This document shows, in pieces, positions 26,642-35,646 of a stretch of DNA of 64,000 bases. Location of the stretch: NCBI RefSeq assembly GCF_009905255.1, contig NZ_CP047602.1, positions 2,157,501 to 2,221,500 of the forward strand, written 5' to 3'. Position 1 is the first letter of the stretch. Every line of letters begins with the position of its first letter. This DNA comes from Thermoanaerobacterium aotearoense (GTDB lineage Bacteria; Bacillota; Thermoanaerobacteria; Thermoanaerobacterales; Thermoanaerobacteraceae). Position numbers and translations under genes: made by a program. Below the pieces are notes generated by a model. The model was not told the origin of the DNA. It saw nothing but the letters and a program-made list of their open reading frames with translations, and searched no databases.

Positions 26642-28297
26642 CTACACCGCCTTGAAAAAATCATTTTCCACTTGCCTGATAAGTCCTTTTTCTTTTAATG
26701 ATTCATAGGCTGATTTTTTATTTCTCCTGCCTTCTTCCACAATAAACCTTATATCATTTTCATCCATCTTCTTTGCTTTACTCTTTTCCCTTTGTTTTGG
26801 TTTATCATTGGTTGATATCATCTGCACAGCCTTTATTACAATCTCTGAGACTTCAAGACTCTCTTCACTATCTAAAACCTGCTCTACTGCTTTTTGAGCC
26901 TTTTTTGCATCAATATTCAAGTCCAGCAATTTTAAAATTGCCTGTTCCTTCTTTGAAAGGTTGGCTTCCTTTTCTTTTTCCTTCTGCTGCCTTTGGAGCA
27001 TCTTCATCCTCATATCCCAGTCTAATGACTGTTTGCTTTTGTCCACAAATCCCAGAAAATCAATGTCTACAGTACAAATATCCTCATACTTGGCAATTTC
27101 TTTAATATTTCCTGATTTTAAGGCTTCCAGCATGGGGCGGACCAATTTCAAATTATCCTTTGCAACCTGCTTAATCAGATTTACAGTAATATCCTCCCTG
27201 CCTGAGAGGATTGCCCGTATTTGGGACATAGCATAAAGTTTTACCGCAATGTCAATGATGCCCTGTGACTCTTCATATAGCACATCGTTTAATTCAGGTG
27301 TTAGCGGTACTTCCTTTTTGGTCCACTGATAATCCCAAAGTGCATTGATTAGCAGTTCCCAACTTTTATCTTTACTTAACCTCTCCCAAATCATATCTCC
27401 CTGACCGCTGCCGCGCCTTGCCTGACGAAATTCCGATTGCAAAACCGATAATGCTTTTGTAGTTCCGATAAGTATGACTGGTACTCCAATGGTATTGACA
27501 AGGGTTACAAAAAAGTTAAGCATCTTCTCATCCCCGCCGCTTTTTGCCCCATTTAAATGCTGAATCTCGTCTATGACCAATACGCCTAAGGCTGTATTCC
27601 TGGCTATCTGGGATATAATAGAGAGCATATTGTCTACGGTTTTCCTGCCTACCCCGGACTTCTTATAATAATCCGTACCCAACAGGTCATCTACCTTATG
27701 GAAAAACTCTATGCAGAGACCCTTCAAGGAACCATCAAATGGGCAGTCTAACTTCAGCCAAACCAGTTGGTACATACTAAAATTGATATTCTTATATTGT
27801 GAATGAATAATTATCTGGGGAAAAAGGGATAATACACGGTTGATGGCCGTTGTCTTGCCCATTCCACTTACCCCTATAATTGTAAAGCCCGCTGCAGTAG
27901 TCCTGAAGGATTCATTGCTGCTTAACTCCCATTTAAGGCTTTGTATCGCCTTATAACCGTCCTGAAGGCTTTCAGCATAAGAAGGTTTAAATGGGTTACG
28001 TGCCAGGTATCCCTGCCTTATAACCCTGCTTATCCTGCTTTCAAGGTCAAGGTGAATGCCAAGGAGCTGGAAGCACTGAAACAACCGCTGAACCATATGG
28101 ATGCGGTAATGGCTTTCCAATTGCCTTTCTTCTGGGTTATAGCGCGGATAAAGTGCAAGTTTCTCCACCACTTCTTCCTGGGAATAAATTGGCGGCAGCG
28201 CTTCAATAAACGGGTTTCCACTGTATTCAGGTATCAACTGTTCCTTGTATTCCGCAATTACAGCGTTAGCACCGTTAGGTATTATTACTTTATTCAT
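26642..28297 (-). CDS. tnsC: TnsC-type AAA+ transposition regulator
   Basis: 551 residues. Walker A is IIGVSGMGKTTAINRV (near 140-155) and Walker B LGVLVIDEIQHLNG. The GTTKA sensor-1 region follows (VPVILIGTTKALSVL). The C-terminal 130 residues are charged and probably contact TnsA/TnsB and TnsD. TnsC couples target selection to the transposase with ATP. It overlaps the end of tnsB by eight bases, showing translational coupling. Confidence 0.92.
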   Translation of the reverse strand: MNKVIIPNGANAVIAEYKEQLIPEYSGNPFIEALPPIYSQEEVVEKLALYPRYNPEERQLESHYRIHMVQRLFQCFQLLGIHLDLESRISRVIRQGYLARNPFKPSYAESLQDGYKAIQSLKWELSSNESFRTTAAGFTIIGVSGMGKTTAINRVLSLFPQIIIHSQYKNINFSMYQLVWLKLDCPFDGSLKGLCIEFFHKVDDLLGTDYYKKSGVGRKTVDNMLSIISQIARNTALGVLVIDEIQHLNGAKSGGDEKMLNFFVTLVNTIGVPVILIGTTKALSVLQSEFRQARRGSGQGDMIWERLSKDKSWELLINALWDYQWTKKEVPLTPELNDVLYEESQGIIDIAVKLYAMSQIRAILSGREDITVNLIKQVAKDNLKLVRPMLEALKSGNIKEIAKYEDICTVDIDFLGFVDKSKQSLDWDMRMKMLQRQQKEKEKEANLSKKEQAILKLLDLNIDAKKAQKAVEQVLDSEESLEVSEIVIKAVQMISTNDKPKQREKSKAKKMDENDIRFIVEEGRRNKKSAYESLKEKGLIRQVENDFFKAV

Positions 28298-30455
28298 GGA
28301 TTTTCTTTAAGGCCTCCTTTTGTTTTCTTAATAAAAGGTCTATGGCATCATTCTCATCAAACTGTTCTTTCTGCTCCGTTCTATTGAACGATATAACTTC
28401 TGCCTTATTTCCTGTGTCTTTTTTATCCAGTTCAAAGGCTTCCTTTTCCCGATTTAACATCTTTTCTATTCTCCTGTTATTTCTAATGCCTTTTTTGCGC
28501 TTCGAATCGCTTTCATCTGACTTTTCTTCTTTAAAAGATTTTTCTGCCTCTTTTGTAATACTTTCAATCTCAGTTATTAAATCAACCTTTGCCTGAAGTT
28601 CCTTATCTTCCAACAATTTTAATTGAAGTTTCTCCTCTTCAAGTAGGTATTGAATTTCCTCAAAATTTTTATCCTTATACCTATCTTGGTGTTCCAGGAG
28701 AAAACATTTCTCAAAATCCATACCATTTTGCTCCTTGATATATATAAAATTCATATTGCGGGGGTCAAAAGATACATCAATCTTCCATGTTCCTTTATTC
28801 CTCGCCTTTTCAAACCATCTCTCCTTGAGAGTTTTTTGAGAAGCATAATACAAGCCCTTAAATTTTATCCCCTTTGCTGTTACTGTTGCCGTATCCGAAG
28901 GCATGAGATTAAGTTTAATGATATCCTCTGGTACACTCCGCAATCTGCCTGCACGGTTTGCAATCCCCCAGTTCCATATTTCCCGTGGAATACATTCTAC
29001 TTCATCAGCAACCATCATCTCTTCCCTGTCATAGTTTTTTAGGTAGTACTGGTTATTATGGTACAGGGCACATTTAATGATAATCTGTGTAAACTGGTAT
29101 ATATCCAGTTTGGCATCCAGTCTGTAATCCCTGTCGCCCCGCTCTCTCACATCAGGGTTTACAGTACCAGGCAAAAGTGGTTTTACCCTTAAATTGGTTA
29201 TTCTGAAATGCTGTTCAATAACCGCTTTCCAATCTGCCCTATACGGGGGAGTATTCTGTATCTTTACATGCAGAGCATTAATAAGGTTTTCAACATTCTT
29301 ACCTTCAAGTTCCCCTCTGTCAGCCAGAATAGCCTCTGGCAAGTGATGGACAGGCCAGTCTTTTTCTTCAATATCTATTCCATACTCCCTGCAAAAGGCA
29401 ACTTTGTCGGACGCTGCATTTGCAAGAGCCATCATCGCTCCTATCCAACTTGGACCCTCTAAGCCAACATAAATACCAACAACCATTCTGCTGAAAACAT
29501 CTATAACCCCGTAAATCACCGGTCTTCCAATTATCCAGTTCCTGTTAAAGCGGCTCACAAGATAAATGTCTCCTACAGTTGCATCGATTTGATAGATGCT
29601 TCCTGGTGCAATGGCTTCTGAAGTTGAATTTCCCAGAAGAGGCCTGTGCTGCTGCTCATATTTTTTACTGCTCTGTCTGGATGTAATTTTCTTTTTGAAA
29701 TTGATATTCTTATAATACCAATAACGAAATTGTGCATATGTAGGTACATCGCCCACAGGTTTTATGATAGGAACTTTTATGCCGTTTTGTATCCTGAATT
29801 CATCGCTGAAGAACTCTTTTCTCATCAGTTCATATGCAAGTTTAAGGGATTTTTTAGTGCCTGTATGATAGTATTTATTGACAGCGATGTTAAATATCCT
29901 CTTTATTTCTTCATCTACATTGATTCCCTCACCTATCAGTTCCACATTTTTTCGCCTGCGTCCACGCTTTTTGTCTCCTGCCCGCCTTTCTTTACCCGTA
30001 CCTCCGCATAAATAGTAGTCTGGAAGCAAAGCGTTCTTTATTTTCCCTCTCTTCCAGAATCTTTTAAGATAATTTAAAACAGTTTTCTCATGTAGTTGAT
30101 AAATAGACGAGGCTTTTAAAACAAGTTCCCTCCGTTCTTTCTTATCAAAAATAGCAGGTTCAAGTGTAACAAGTTCTTTAATAACTTCCCATGCTTTATC
30201 CCGTATTTGTCTTGATTTCTCTGACAATTCTTCTTCATGAACAACCTTAACAAATGGGTCGTTTTCCAATATAAATGCAATCCCCTGCTTTATGCCCTCT
30301 TCGATATCAGAAATACTTCTTGGGAAAGGACTTTCATTTAAATATATGTTTATAACGTATGCAAAGTTTTGCTGCCTATCAAGCCACAAAATCCTTTCCA
30401 CACTTTCTTTATCATTATCCTGTACCCACTTGATTAGTGTATTTACTGCAATCAA
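28290..30455 (-). CDS. tnsB: TnsB-type DDE transposase
   Basis: 721 residues with an integrase-core domain: D291 in IYQIDATVGD, D379 in AILADRGELEG and E414 in ADWKAVIEQHF form the DDE triad. N-terminal HTH regions (about 80-150) should bind the AATAAAGT-type end repeats. The C-terminal 90 residues are strongly charged, typical of the TnsC-interacting tail. The ATG overlaps the tnsA stop codon by four bases. Intact by inspection. Confidence 0.93.
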   Translation of the reverse strand: MIAVNTLIKWVQDNDKESVERILWLDRQQNFAYVINIYLNESPFPRSISDIEEGIKQGIAFILENDPFVKVVHEEELSEKSRQIRDKAWEVIKELVTLEPAIFDKKERRELVLKASSIYQLHEKTVLNYLKRFWKRGKIKNALLPDYYLCGGTGKERRAGDKKRGRRRKNVELIGEGINVDEEIKRIFNIAVNKYYHTGTKKSLKLAYELMRKEFFSDEFRIQNGIKVPIIKPVGDVPTYAQFRYWYYKNINFKKKITSRQSSKKYEQQHRPLLGNSTSEAIAPGSIYQIDATVGDIYLVSRFNRNWIIGRPVIYGVIDVFSRMVVGIYVGLEGPSWIGAMMALANAASDKVAFCREYGIDIEEKDWPVHHLPEAILADRGELEGKNVENLINALHVKIQNTPPYRADWKAVIEQHFRITNLRVKPLLPGTVNPDVRERGDRDYRLDAKLDIYQFTQIIIKCALYHNNQYYLKNYDREEMMVADEVECIPREIWNWGIANRAGRLRSVPEDIIKLNLMPSDTATVTAKGIKFKGLYYASQKTLKERWFEKARNKGTWKIDVSFDPRNMNFIYIKEQNGMDFEKCFLLEHQDRYKDKNFEEIQYLLEEEKLQLKLLEDKELQAKVDLITEIESITKEAEKSFKEEKSDESDSKRKKGIRNNRRIEKMLNREKEAFELDKKDTGNKAEVISFNRTEQKEQFDENDAIDLLLRKQKEALKKIHE

Positions 30456-31297
30456 AGTACCCCCACCCTCTCTGGCAAACTTTGCTTAATAATTTCTATA
30501 CTTTGGGTCGAATCATTAAGGTCGATTTTTTTATTCATGTCCACCATTATCCTTTTAAGAGCAATTAAACGCTTGAATATATACACCCCTGACCCTGTAT
30601 CCAAGTTAAACAGCCTGTCAAATTGGGTAGTGAAATCTCTAATTGAAGTATTGCTTCCTGCCAATTTATCAATGAAAGCCTTACAGTAATAGTCAACCTC
30701 TTCATCTGTAAATCCTCTTTCATCAGCAGGATATAAGGATGAGTGAATCCATTCTATATTCTTTGATTTAACCACTGGAATCTCTTTTTGTGTTACTATT
30801 CCCCAATCAATATTTTGACTCTGCCAGTATCTTCTCTCTATTTCCAGCCTTTCTAATGCCGTCTTTTGCTCAAGTTCATAATCCGCCTTAAGGCTTCTGG
30901 CAACATATGCTATTTTGCCGTTTGTTTTTTTCAAGGTTATTAAAAATGAAGTAGATAAAATGTATGGCGTTCCTGTATCTTTGTCTTTAAATAAATCAAA
31001 ATTTAAACCAGCATGGTTTTGTATGACTTCTTCACAGTTGAACAAGGGGTAGTGCTCCCTGATATCTAAAACATCATCCTCCCATTCTAACAAATAAAAA
31101 TATCGTGCTTCCGAATCCGTGAAAATATGATGAATTCTTTTTGTTTTCCATCCAAATACACGTGTAACTCTGCCTTTGCTGGGAAAGTCCTGTACAGTAA
31201 GCCAGGGCTTGTAATCCTTGCCTTCCCCCTGTCCCCTGCCTTCCTGTATCCATTTATTTAATTTATTTTCATCCCAATCTGTTTTCCGTTTAGCCAT
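30452..31297 (-). CDS. tnsA: TnsA-type endonuclease with an altered active site
   Basis: 281 residues from ATG 31297, after CGGGAGGTATCTGC; the open frame upstream is not needed. The fold is recognisable: the N-terminal nuclease half has E63 in DSEARYFYLLEW and K137 in VARSLK, and the C-terminal winged-helix half has KEIPVVKSKNIEWI. Tn7 TnsA uses E63, D114 and K132. At the position of the TDF aspartate this protein reads LSTSFLI, Ser at 117 (codon TCA). If so, 5'-strand cleavage is lost and transposition would be replicative. First gene of tnsABCD. Confidence 0.85.
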   Translation of the reverse strand: MAKRKTDWDENKLNKWIQEGRGQGEGKDYKPWLTVQDFPSKGRVTRVFGWKTKRIHHIFTDSEARYFYLLEWEDDVLDIREHYPLFNCEEVIQNHAGLNFDLFKDKDTGTPYILSTSFLITLKKTNGKIAYVARSLKADYELEQKTALERLEIERRYWQSQNIDWGIVTQKEIPVVKSKNIEWIHSSLYPADERGFTDEEVDYYCKAFIDKLAGSNTSIRDFTTQFDRLFNLDTGSGVYIFKRLIALKRIMVDMNKKIDLNDSTQSIEIIKQSLPERVGVL

Positions 31298-31472
31298 GCA
31301 GATACCTCCCGAGTTAGGAATTAAGTATAAAAGAGTACGGAACAAAGGAGAATGATATCGTAATGTAATTCAACCACCACTTCATTAAGTCCTTTCCCCC
31401 TTGCTTTTAGCCTTTTTTCTAATGAAATTCTTATCGTTTTTCCCTTATTCATCTGTTCTCTGAAAAACAAAA

Positions 31473-31522
31473 TGCCACTGACTACAGTTTGACACCTTTA
31501 TTAGGTGACTGTGTCAATGGCA
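31473..31522. repeat. inverted repeat upstream of tnsA
   Basis: TGCCA...TTTGACAC pairs with GTGTCAA-TGGCA, and an alternative inner hairpin CACCT/AGGTG is possible. It lies between tnsA and the right-end-like site and may insulate or regulate the tns operon. Confidence 0.45.
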
Positions 31523-31549
31523 CTTAGTCCATTTCCCTAAACCTATTTC

Positions 31550-31590
31550 CTAATCTCATTATATCATGGACCGACTTTATTTTAAACGTT
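31550..31590 (-). repeat. degenerate right-end-like TnsB site near tnsA
   Basis: On the minus strand AAATAAAGTCGGTCCATGAT is followed by ATAATGAGATTAGG, aligning with the first two sites of the right ends at 22846 and 53432 (AAATAAAGTC..CTCCATGAT). Tn7 keeps tnsA next to its right end, so this may be a decayed original terminus. No TGT terminus can be placed. Confidence 0.4.
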
Positions 31591-31661
31591 AAAATCTCAC
31601 TTGAAATACCATGTAGTAATAGGATAAGATTCTATGTAACCTGAACATAAGGAGGTATTTT

Positions 31662-31853
31662 ATGAGGCATAGTGTTTTTTTGACTATAAAACTGGTAATT
31701 CTCATAAGTATATTTCTAATACCATTTACTGTAATTGCAGAAAATATGTTTATCCGCTTTATTGCAGGTTCTCTATTGGGAATATTTCTTATTATGCTTC
31801 TTTCTTTTACCGTAAAGGTTCAATCTTACTTTAAAAAAGATAAGAAATATTAA
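31662..31853 (+). CDS. small membrane protein
   Basis: 63 residues preceded by AAGGAGGTATTTT. Two hydrophobic helices (about 6-26 and 31-52) and a basic tail SYFKKDKKY. No family is recognised. It is the only plus-strand gene of this part and faces cassette 2 across a shared terminator. Confidence 0.6.
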   Translation: MRHSVFLTIKLVILISIFLIPFTVIAENMFIRFIAGSLLGIFLIMLLSFTVKVQSYFKKDKKY

Positions 31854-31862
31854 AGCAATAAG

Positions 31863-31907
31863 AAAAAGGTTTTGGTAGGCTTAAAATCTACTAAAACCTT
31901 TTTACTA
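31863..31907. terminator. bidirectional terminator
   Basis: AAAAAGGTTTTGGTAG pairs with CTACTAAAACCTTTTT (one G-T pair), giving T or A runs on either side. It lies between the small membrane protein and the cassette 2 PIN gene. Confidence 0.8.
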
Positions 31908-31920
31908 TAGTCCAGTATAT

Positions 31921-32790
31921 TCAAAAGATTAAATGTATCGTGCTGTCCTTTAACATCTCTAAAAAGACAGTATTTTCTATTAATTTGTCTTGTTCTTCAA
32001 TTGAATTATCCTGTTTTTTTCTCGTAAATTTTATTCTCCTCGTCTGCCTGTAATTGTCCACAAAAGCATCAATATTATCTTCGTTTATATATCCCAGCCT
32101 TGTCCATTCATAAATCAGAAAATCATTTGATTTGAAAGTTATGGAAGTGTTGCTTCTGTCTTTAAATCGCTCGTCTTTATAAAGTATTTCTTTAGCCTTA
32201 GAAACAAATTCATATGTATCCCTGTCACTGCTAAAGATAGTAATAGTATCAATGCTTCCACTGTAATAATAGGAAAGGATATAACTTAAAACGGCAATAG
32301 ATATCTCTCCTGCATTCTTCTTCTGAATTCTTCCGTTTGAAAGTTTTCTTTGGTCTAGTCCCTCTTCATAAAATATATTTAGCCATTCTTCATAGGGGTC
32401 CAAGTCTTCTACAGGTCTGTTTTTTAAGATGTTTTTCTTAATAAAACTAACAAGCCTGCTCACATTGTAGCAGCAATACAAAAACAGATAGTATAATTCT
32501 GCTTCTTTGTAATCCACCAATGTTAAATAATCAACTTCATCTATAATTTGGACCTTCGAATAATGTTTTAAATCATTTATGTAACTTTTTCTATTATCAC
32601 TATCACAGACCTCAACCCATACCCATTTGGGGATAAGAATCATATCATACTGGCTAAATATCTTTTCAGGGCTGACGTTCTTGCGTACCCATGTTAAAAA
32701 TTCAACAGAGTTATTATCCAGGATGCAAACTTTGAGAGGCTTGCCTATAGAAAGGTATTTTTTTAATTCTTTTATGCCTTCTCCTTTCAT
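31921..32790 (-). CDS. PIN-like nuclease (cassette 2 effector)
   Basis: 289 residues from ATG 32790, overlapping the protease gene stop by four bases. Acidic residues sit where a PIN fold needs them: KVCILDNNSVEFLTWV after the first strand, KNAGEISIAVLSYIL for the central Glu, and TIFSSDRDTYEFV for the Asp pair. The middle segment (about 85-160) is a long insertion. It shows no visible similarity to the cassette 1 PIN protein beyond the motifs. Assignment rests on motif order and context. Confidence 0.55.
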   Translation of the reverse strand: MKGEGIKELKKYLSIGKPLKVCILDNNSVEFLTWVRKNVSPEKIFSQYDMILIPKWVWVEVCDSDNRKSYINDLKHYSKVQIIDEVDYLTLVDYKEAELYYLFLYCCYNVSRLVSFIKKNILKNRPVEDLDPYEEWLNIFYEEGLDQRKLSNGRIQKKNAGEISIAVLSYILSYYYSGSIDTITIFSSDRDTYEFVSKAKEILYKDERFKDRSNTSITFKSNDFLIYEWTRLGYINEDNIDAFVDNYRQTRRIKFTRKKQDNSIEEQDKLIENTVFLEMLKDSTIHLIF

Positions 32791-33581
32791 TTGGCAAGTC
32801 CCTCCACTCCTTTTTTAATTTTATTCTTTAGCGTGAGTAGAAACTGATAATTATCTTTATGATGGGAGACATCTGGGTTTTCTTTTATAACACTTTGTAT
32901 TTTCTTCTCCAACCCACCTAAACTTACAACATATGAGGGTTTTACTAACTCTGCGTCTAATTCCAAATCTATAAATTTTTGCACTAAATCATCAGGTTTA
33001 TTATCAAAATGCTCTAGAATTTTTTCTTTTAAATCCAAATCATTATATTTTGTAACGGCTTCTTCAAATAGTTCTATCAGTACTGCCTTGTATGGTGCCT
33101 TATATACATCCATGCATTTTATAACTTTGTCGATAAAATTTTCATCATCTAATGAATAATAGTAGTCATAAACATTCCCAAAAATCATTTTTGCTGCAAA
33201 ATAGTCTGCTCTTCTCTCGTTCAAATCCATATCAACGGCAATATTATGTGTCTCTTCCCTTAAATTAAGGTCATAGAACAAATGATATATTTCATGCCAT
33301 GCCACAAAATATTGATAGACACGGGGCTGGGCTGTATTGATAACTGGTATTTTAATACTTCCCTTTGTAATAATAGCCCCGCCCCAATACTCATCATCAA
33401 TAGGAATCTGGATTAAATGATTCTCTTTTAATACTGAAAAAGACAGTTTATCCTGCCCCGTTACCCCCGACTTGTTAAATCTGACTGTAAAATCATTTGT
33501 TAATCTTAATATATCATCTTTAATCAGTTTATTTTTTTCAATAACCTGCTCAAGGTTCTTACTCGTTACTAATTCCGACAT
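32787..33581 (-). CDS. ImmA/IrrE-like metalloprotease (cassette 2)
   Basis: 264 residues from ATG 33581 (MSELVTSKNL), preceded by GAAGGTGCAGATT. WHEIYHLFYDLN gives the HExxH zinc site and MDLNERRADYFAAKMIFG the third ligand, as in COG2856 proteases. The C-terminus resembles larger ImmA/IrrE proteins. It lies between an HTH gene and a PIN-like gene in the same order as cassette 1. Its stop overlaps the PIN start, implying coupled translation. Confidence 0.82.
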   Translation of the reverse strand: MSELVTSKNLEQVIEKNKLIKDDILRLTNDFTVRFNKSGVTGQDKLSFSVLKENHLIQIPIDDEYWGGAIITKGSIKIPVINTAQPRVYQYFVAWHEIYHLFYDLNLREETHNIAVDMDLNERRADYFAAKMIFGNVYDYYYSLDDENFIDKVIKCMDVYKAPYKAVLIELFEEAVTKYNDLDLKEKILEHFDNKPDDLVQKFIDLELDAELVKPSYVVSLGGLEKKIQSVIKENPDVSHHKDNYQFLLTLKNKIKKGVEGLAK

Positions 33582-33594
33582 AATCTGCACCTTC

Positions 33595-33969
33595 TTAATT
33601 GTAATACAGTTCACACATATGAACTATGTCCTCTAAAATACCAAACATTTCTTGAGCCTTAGGGTTCAGGGCATGATTTTCTGGAGCATTGTCAGACAGT
33701 GCAAAAACAAGTTCCTTTTTCGTCTTATATTTTGGAACATAGTTTAGTAGTTGTTCTTCATTCATGTCCTGGCTTTCCAAAATTTTTTGAATATGAGTTT
33801 TGAAGGTGGCAAGGCTGTCAACTTCTCCTTTTATTAATTTATCTAAAGTAGGCCGTGAAATATTAGTAAGCCTTGAAAAGGAAGACTTTGTATATCCGTT
33901 GTCTTTAATGATATTCAATATATTTTTGCCAATTAGTTTTCTATTTTCAAATAATAATTCCATGCTCAT
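33595..33969 (-). CDS. HTH regulator (cassette 2)
   Basis: 124 residues; AGGAGGTGTAAAAA precedes the ATG. The HTH is in residues 10-60 (GKNILNIIKDNGYTKSSFSR, ISRPTLDKLIKGEV), an XRE-like helix set. The C-terminal half (NPKAQEMFGILEDIVHMCEL) is unassigned. A large palindrome in its promoter suggests self-repression. It overlaps slightly with, and leads, the protease and PIN genes. Confidence 0.75.
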   Translation of the reverse strand: MSMELLFENRKLIGKNILNIIKDNGYTKSSFSRLTNISRPTLDKLIKGEVDSLATFKTHIQKILESQDMNEEQLLNYVPKYKTKKELVFALSDNAPENHALNPKAQEMFGILEDIVHMCELYYN

Positions 33970-33988
33970 TTTTTACACCTCCTACTTT

Positions 33989-34043
33989 ATTATACACCAA
34001 AAATGTAAAAAAAGATACGGTTTGTAAAAAATATTTTTACAAA
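33989..34043 (-). promoter_or_regulatory. cassette 2 promoter and operator
   Basis: A 23-base near-perfect palindrome at 34021-34043 has the form TTTGTAA-n9-TTACAAA (10 of 11 arms match). A further half-site TGTAAAAAAA lies at 34004-34013. TATAAT (minus strand, 33994-33989) is the -10 candidate; the -35 box is weak. The TGTAA...TTACA arms resemble those of cassette 1. Confidence 0.6.
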
Positions 34044-34163
34044 TCCTTGGGGTTATCTTTTGAGTTGTAAAATTTCCTACCCTTTTTTTCTCACTAAACT
34101 ACAGGCTAAGTTTAACAGGTCTGCTTTTGCAAAATTCACATTCTTTATCCCTGCATTTGGATT

Positions 34164-34571
34164 CTACCCATCTATTGAGATAAACACAAAAAAATTTACT
34201 ATAATTTTATTTTTAAGCCTACATGCTTCTGTGGCATATCCCATGTTCCATAAATCTGGATTAATAAAGTAGGCTAACTCAGCATTGTTATGTTGCTTTG
34301 ATATACCAATAAGTCCTATATTGCCAATGTATGTTTTAGGGTCAGATTTACTAAATATACCAAATTCAAAACCTTCTCCTTTTTCAATATTTTTTTGGAT
34401 ATAATCTATCCACCAGTATACGGTTTCTTTAGGGTATGGGTGTGGAATCATAATTGTCATCTCTGCAATTTCCCTTCTACTTATAACAGGATGGAGTATA
34501 TCAGCATCCTCTTTCGTATAAACTCTCAGAATCAACCTTTCTGTCTGAAAAAAATAACTGTCATTTCCCAT
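34164..34571 (-). pseudogene. RimJ/RimL-type GNAT, C-terminally truncated
   Basis: AAGGGGGTTTTTAA precedes the ATG. ERLILRVYTKEDADIL, TYIGNIGLIGI and ELAYFINPDLWNMGYATEA are typical of the family up to the acetyl-CoA loop. After ATEACR the reading frame turns into unrelated KNKIIVNFFVFISIDG. The C-terminal 50 or so residues, with the last beta strands, are lost. Unlikely to be active. Confidence 0.7.
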
Positions 34572-34758
34572 TTAAAAACCCCCTTCATTACGACAAAAAT
34601 CTCCATCTGGAAGTACCATATATTAATTCATAATATCTAACTACTGTGCAATGGATTATGATTATTCTATAGCACAATTTCCTTTCTGACTATAAATATT
34701 TAAACAAGTATTTCAGAGATAAAATTCCTCAATGCACTCCTTAATTCTTCATAATGTG

Positions 34759-34884
34759 TTAACCAAATATAAGATAATCTGGCGAGCCAGGGCCACCATT
34801 ACATAGCATTATGTAATTTTCTTTGTTATTACCTGTTATTTCAGTCCATAATTTAACTTCACCATTTGTAATATAGTTCTCCAA
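34759..34884 (-). pseudogene. proline iminopeptidase-like alpha/beta hydrolase, N-terminal remnant
   Basis: A TTG start at 34884 follows GGGAGGGATATTATTA. The 41 codons read LENYITNGEVKLWTEITG and YIMLCNGGPGSPDYLIFG, where NGGPG is the oxyanion-hole motif of proline iminopeptidases. The remaining 250 residues are missing. Confidence 0.6.
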
Positions 34885-34902
34885 GTAATAATATCCCTCC
34901 CG

Positions 34903-35553
34903 CTATTTCAAAATCTCAGTTTCATCCCATATTCCACCAGTACATTCAACACTCATTCTATTACCAAAGTTACGGACAAATTCACTTTTTTCATCATAGA
35001 TTTTTTTACTAATCTCAAAATTCAATTCTTCTCGATACTTATCGACTTCCTTACTGCGTACATTTTGAAACCAGTCAATTACTTCATTAATAGTCTCTAC
35101 TTCATTAATAGTCTCATCATGATGTGCTGCGTAAAAAAACCTTATCCATATGTCAAAAGTTCCAAAATGGTCAAGATGGTCAGCATCCTGATGTAATTTT
35201 ATATAATCTGAAAATAAACTACGGTCCGAATACCTATCATCATGAACACTAATTATCTTACAAATTTCCTCAATCTCATACTGTGAACAGTATCCATCGA
35301 GCAATTCTCGTGTCTTTTTTGCGCCTTCTTTTGCATGATTCTCAATACCATTCATAATATCATGAAACCATGCTGCAACAGTCAGAATATCATCATGACT
35401 ATCATCCTCTGGAATGATAAACTTTCTGAGTTTAATAACCAACTTTGCAACTCTTTCTCCATGATAATATTTATTACCTCTTTCTTTCCATGGATGACTG
35501 CTTTTATTGCCCAGATGTTCAAAGGATACTTCCTTAATTACTATCAAATTCAT
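34903..35553 (-). CDS. HD-domain phosphohydrolase
   Basis: 216 residues. Metal-binding residues: YYHGERVAKL, AAWFHDIMNG and HQDADHLDHFG, which supply the H...HD...D set. Such proteins hydrolyse nucleotide or other phosphates. An 18-base tandem duplication (35081-35115) repeats ETINEV inside the protein without breaking frame. The start is plain and the gene looks intact, in contrast to its neighbours. Confidence 0.82.
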   Translation of the reverse strand: MNLIVIKEVSFEHLGNKSSHPWKERGNKYYHGERVAKLVIKLRKFIIPEDDSHDDILTVAAWFHDIMNGIENHAKEGAKKTRELLDGYCSQYEIEEICKIISVHDDRYSDRSLFSDYIKLHQDADHLDHFGTFDIWIRFFYAAHHDETINEVETINEVIDWFQNVRSKEVDKYREELNFEISKKIYDEKSEFVRNFGNRMSVECTGGIWDETEILK

Positions 35554-35646
35554 AATGTAGTTCTCCTTTACTTAATGCAGAGTTATACCATTTGAGTATA
35601 TATGAATTAAAACAATCGTAGTACTCAAGCATATCATTGATATTTT

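Noticed and set aside
24764..31297. A CRISPR-associated Tn7 system (type I-F3 or V-K) was considered
   Set aside because: TniQ is of the long TnsD type, and no cas gene or array is in the window; glmS targeting explains the position.
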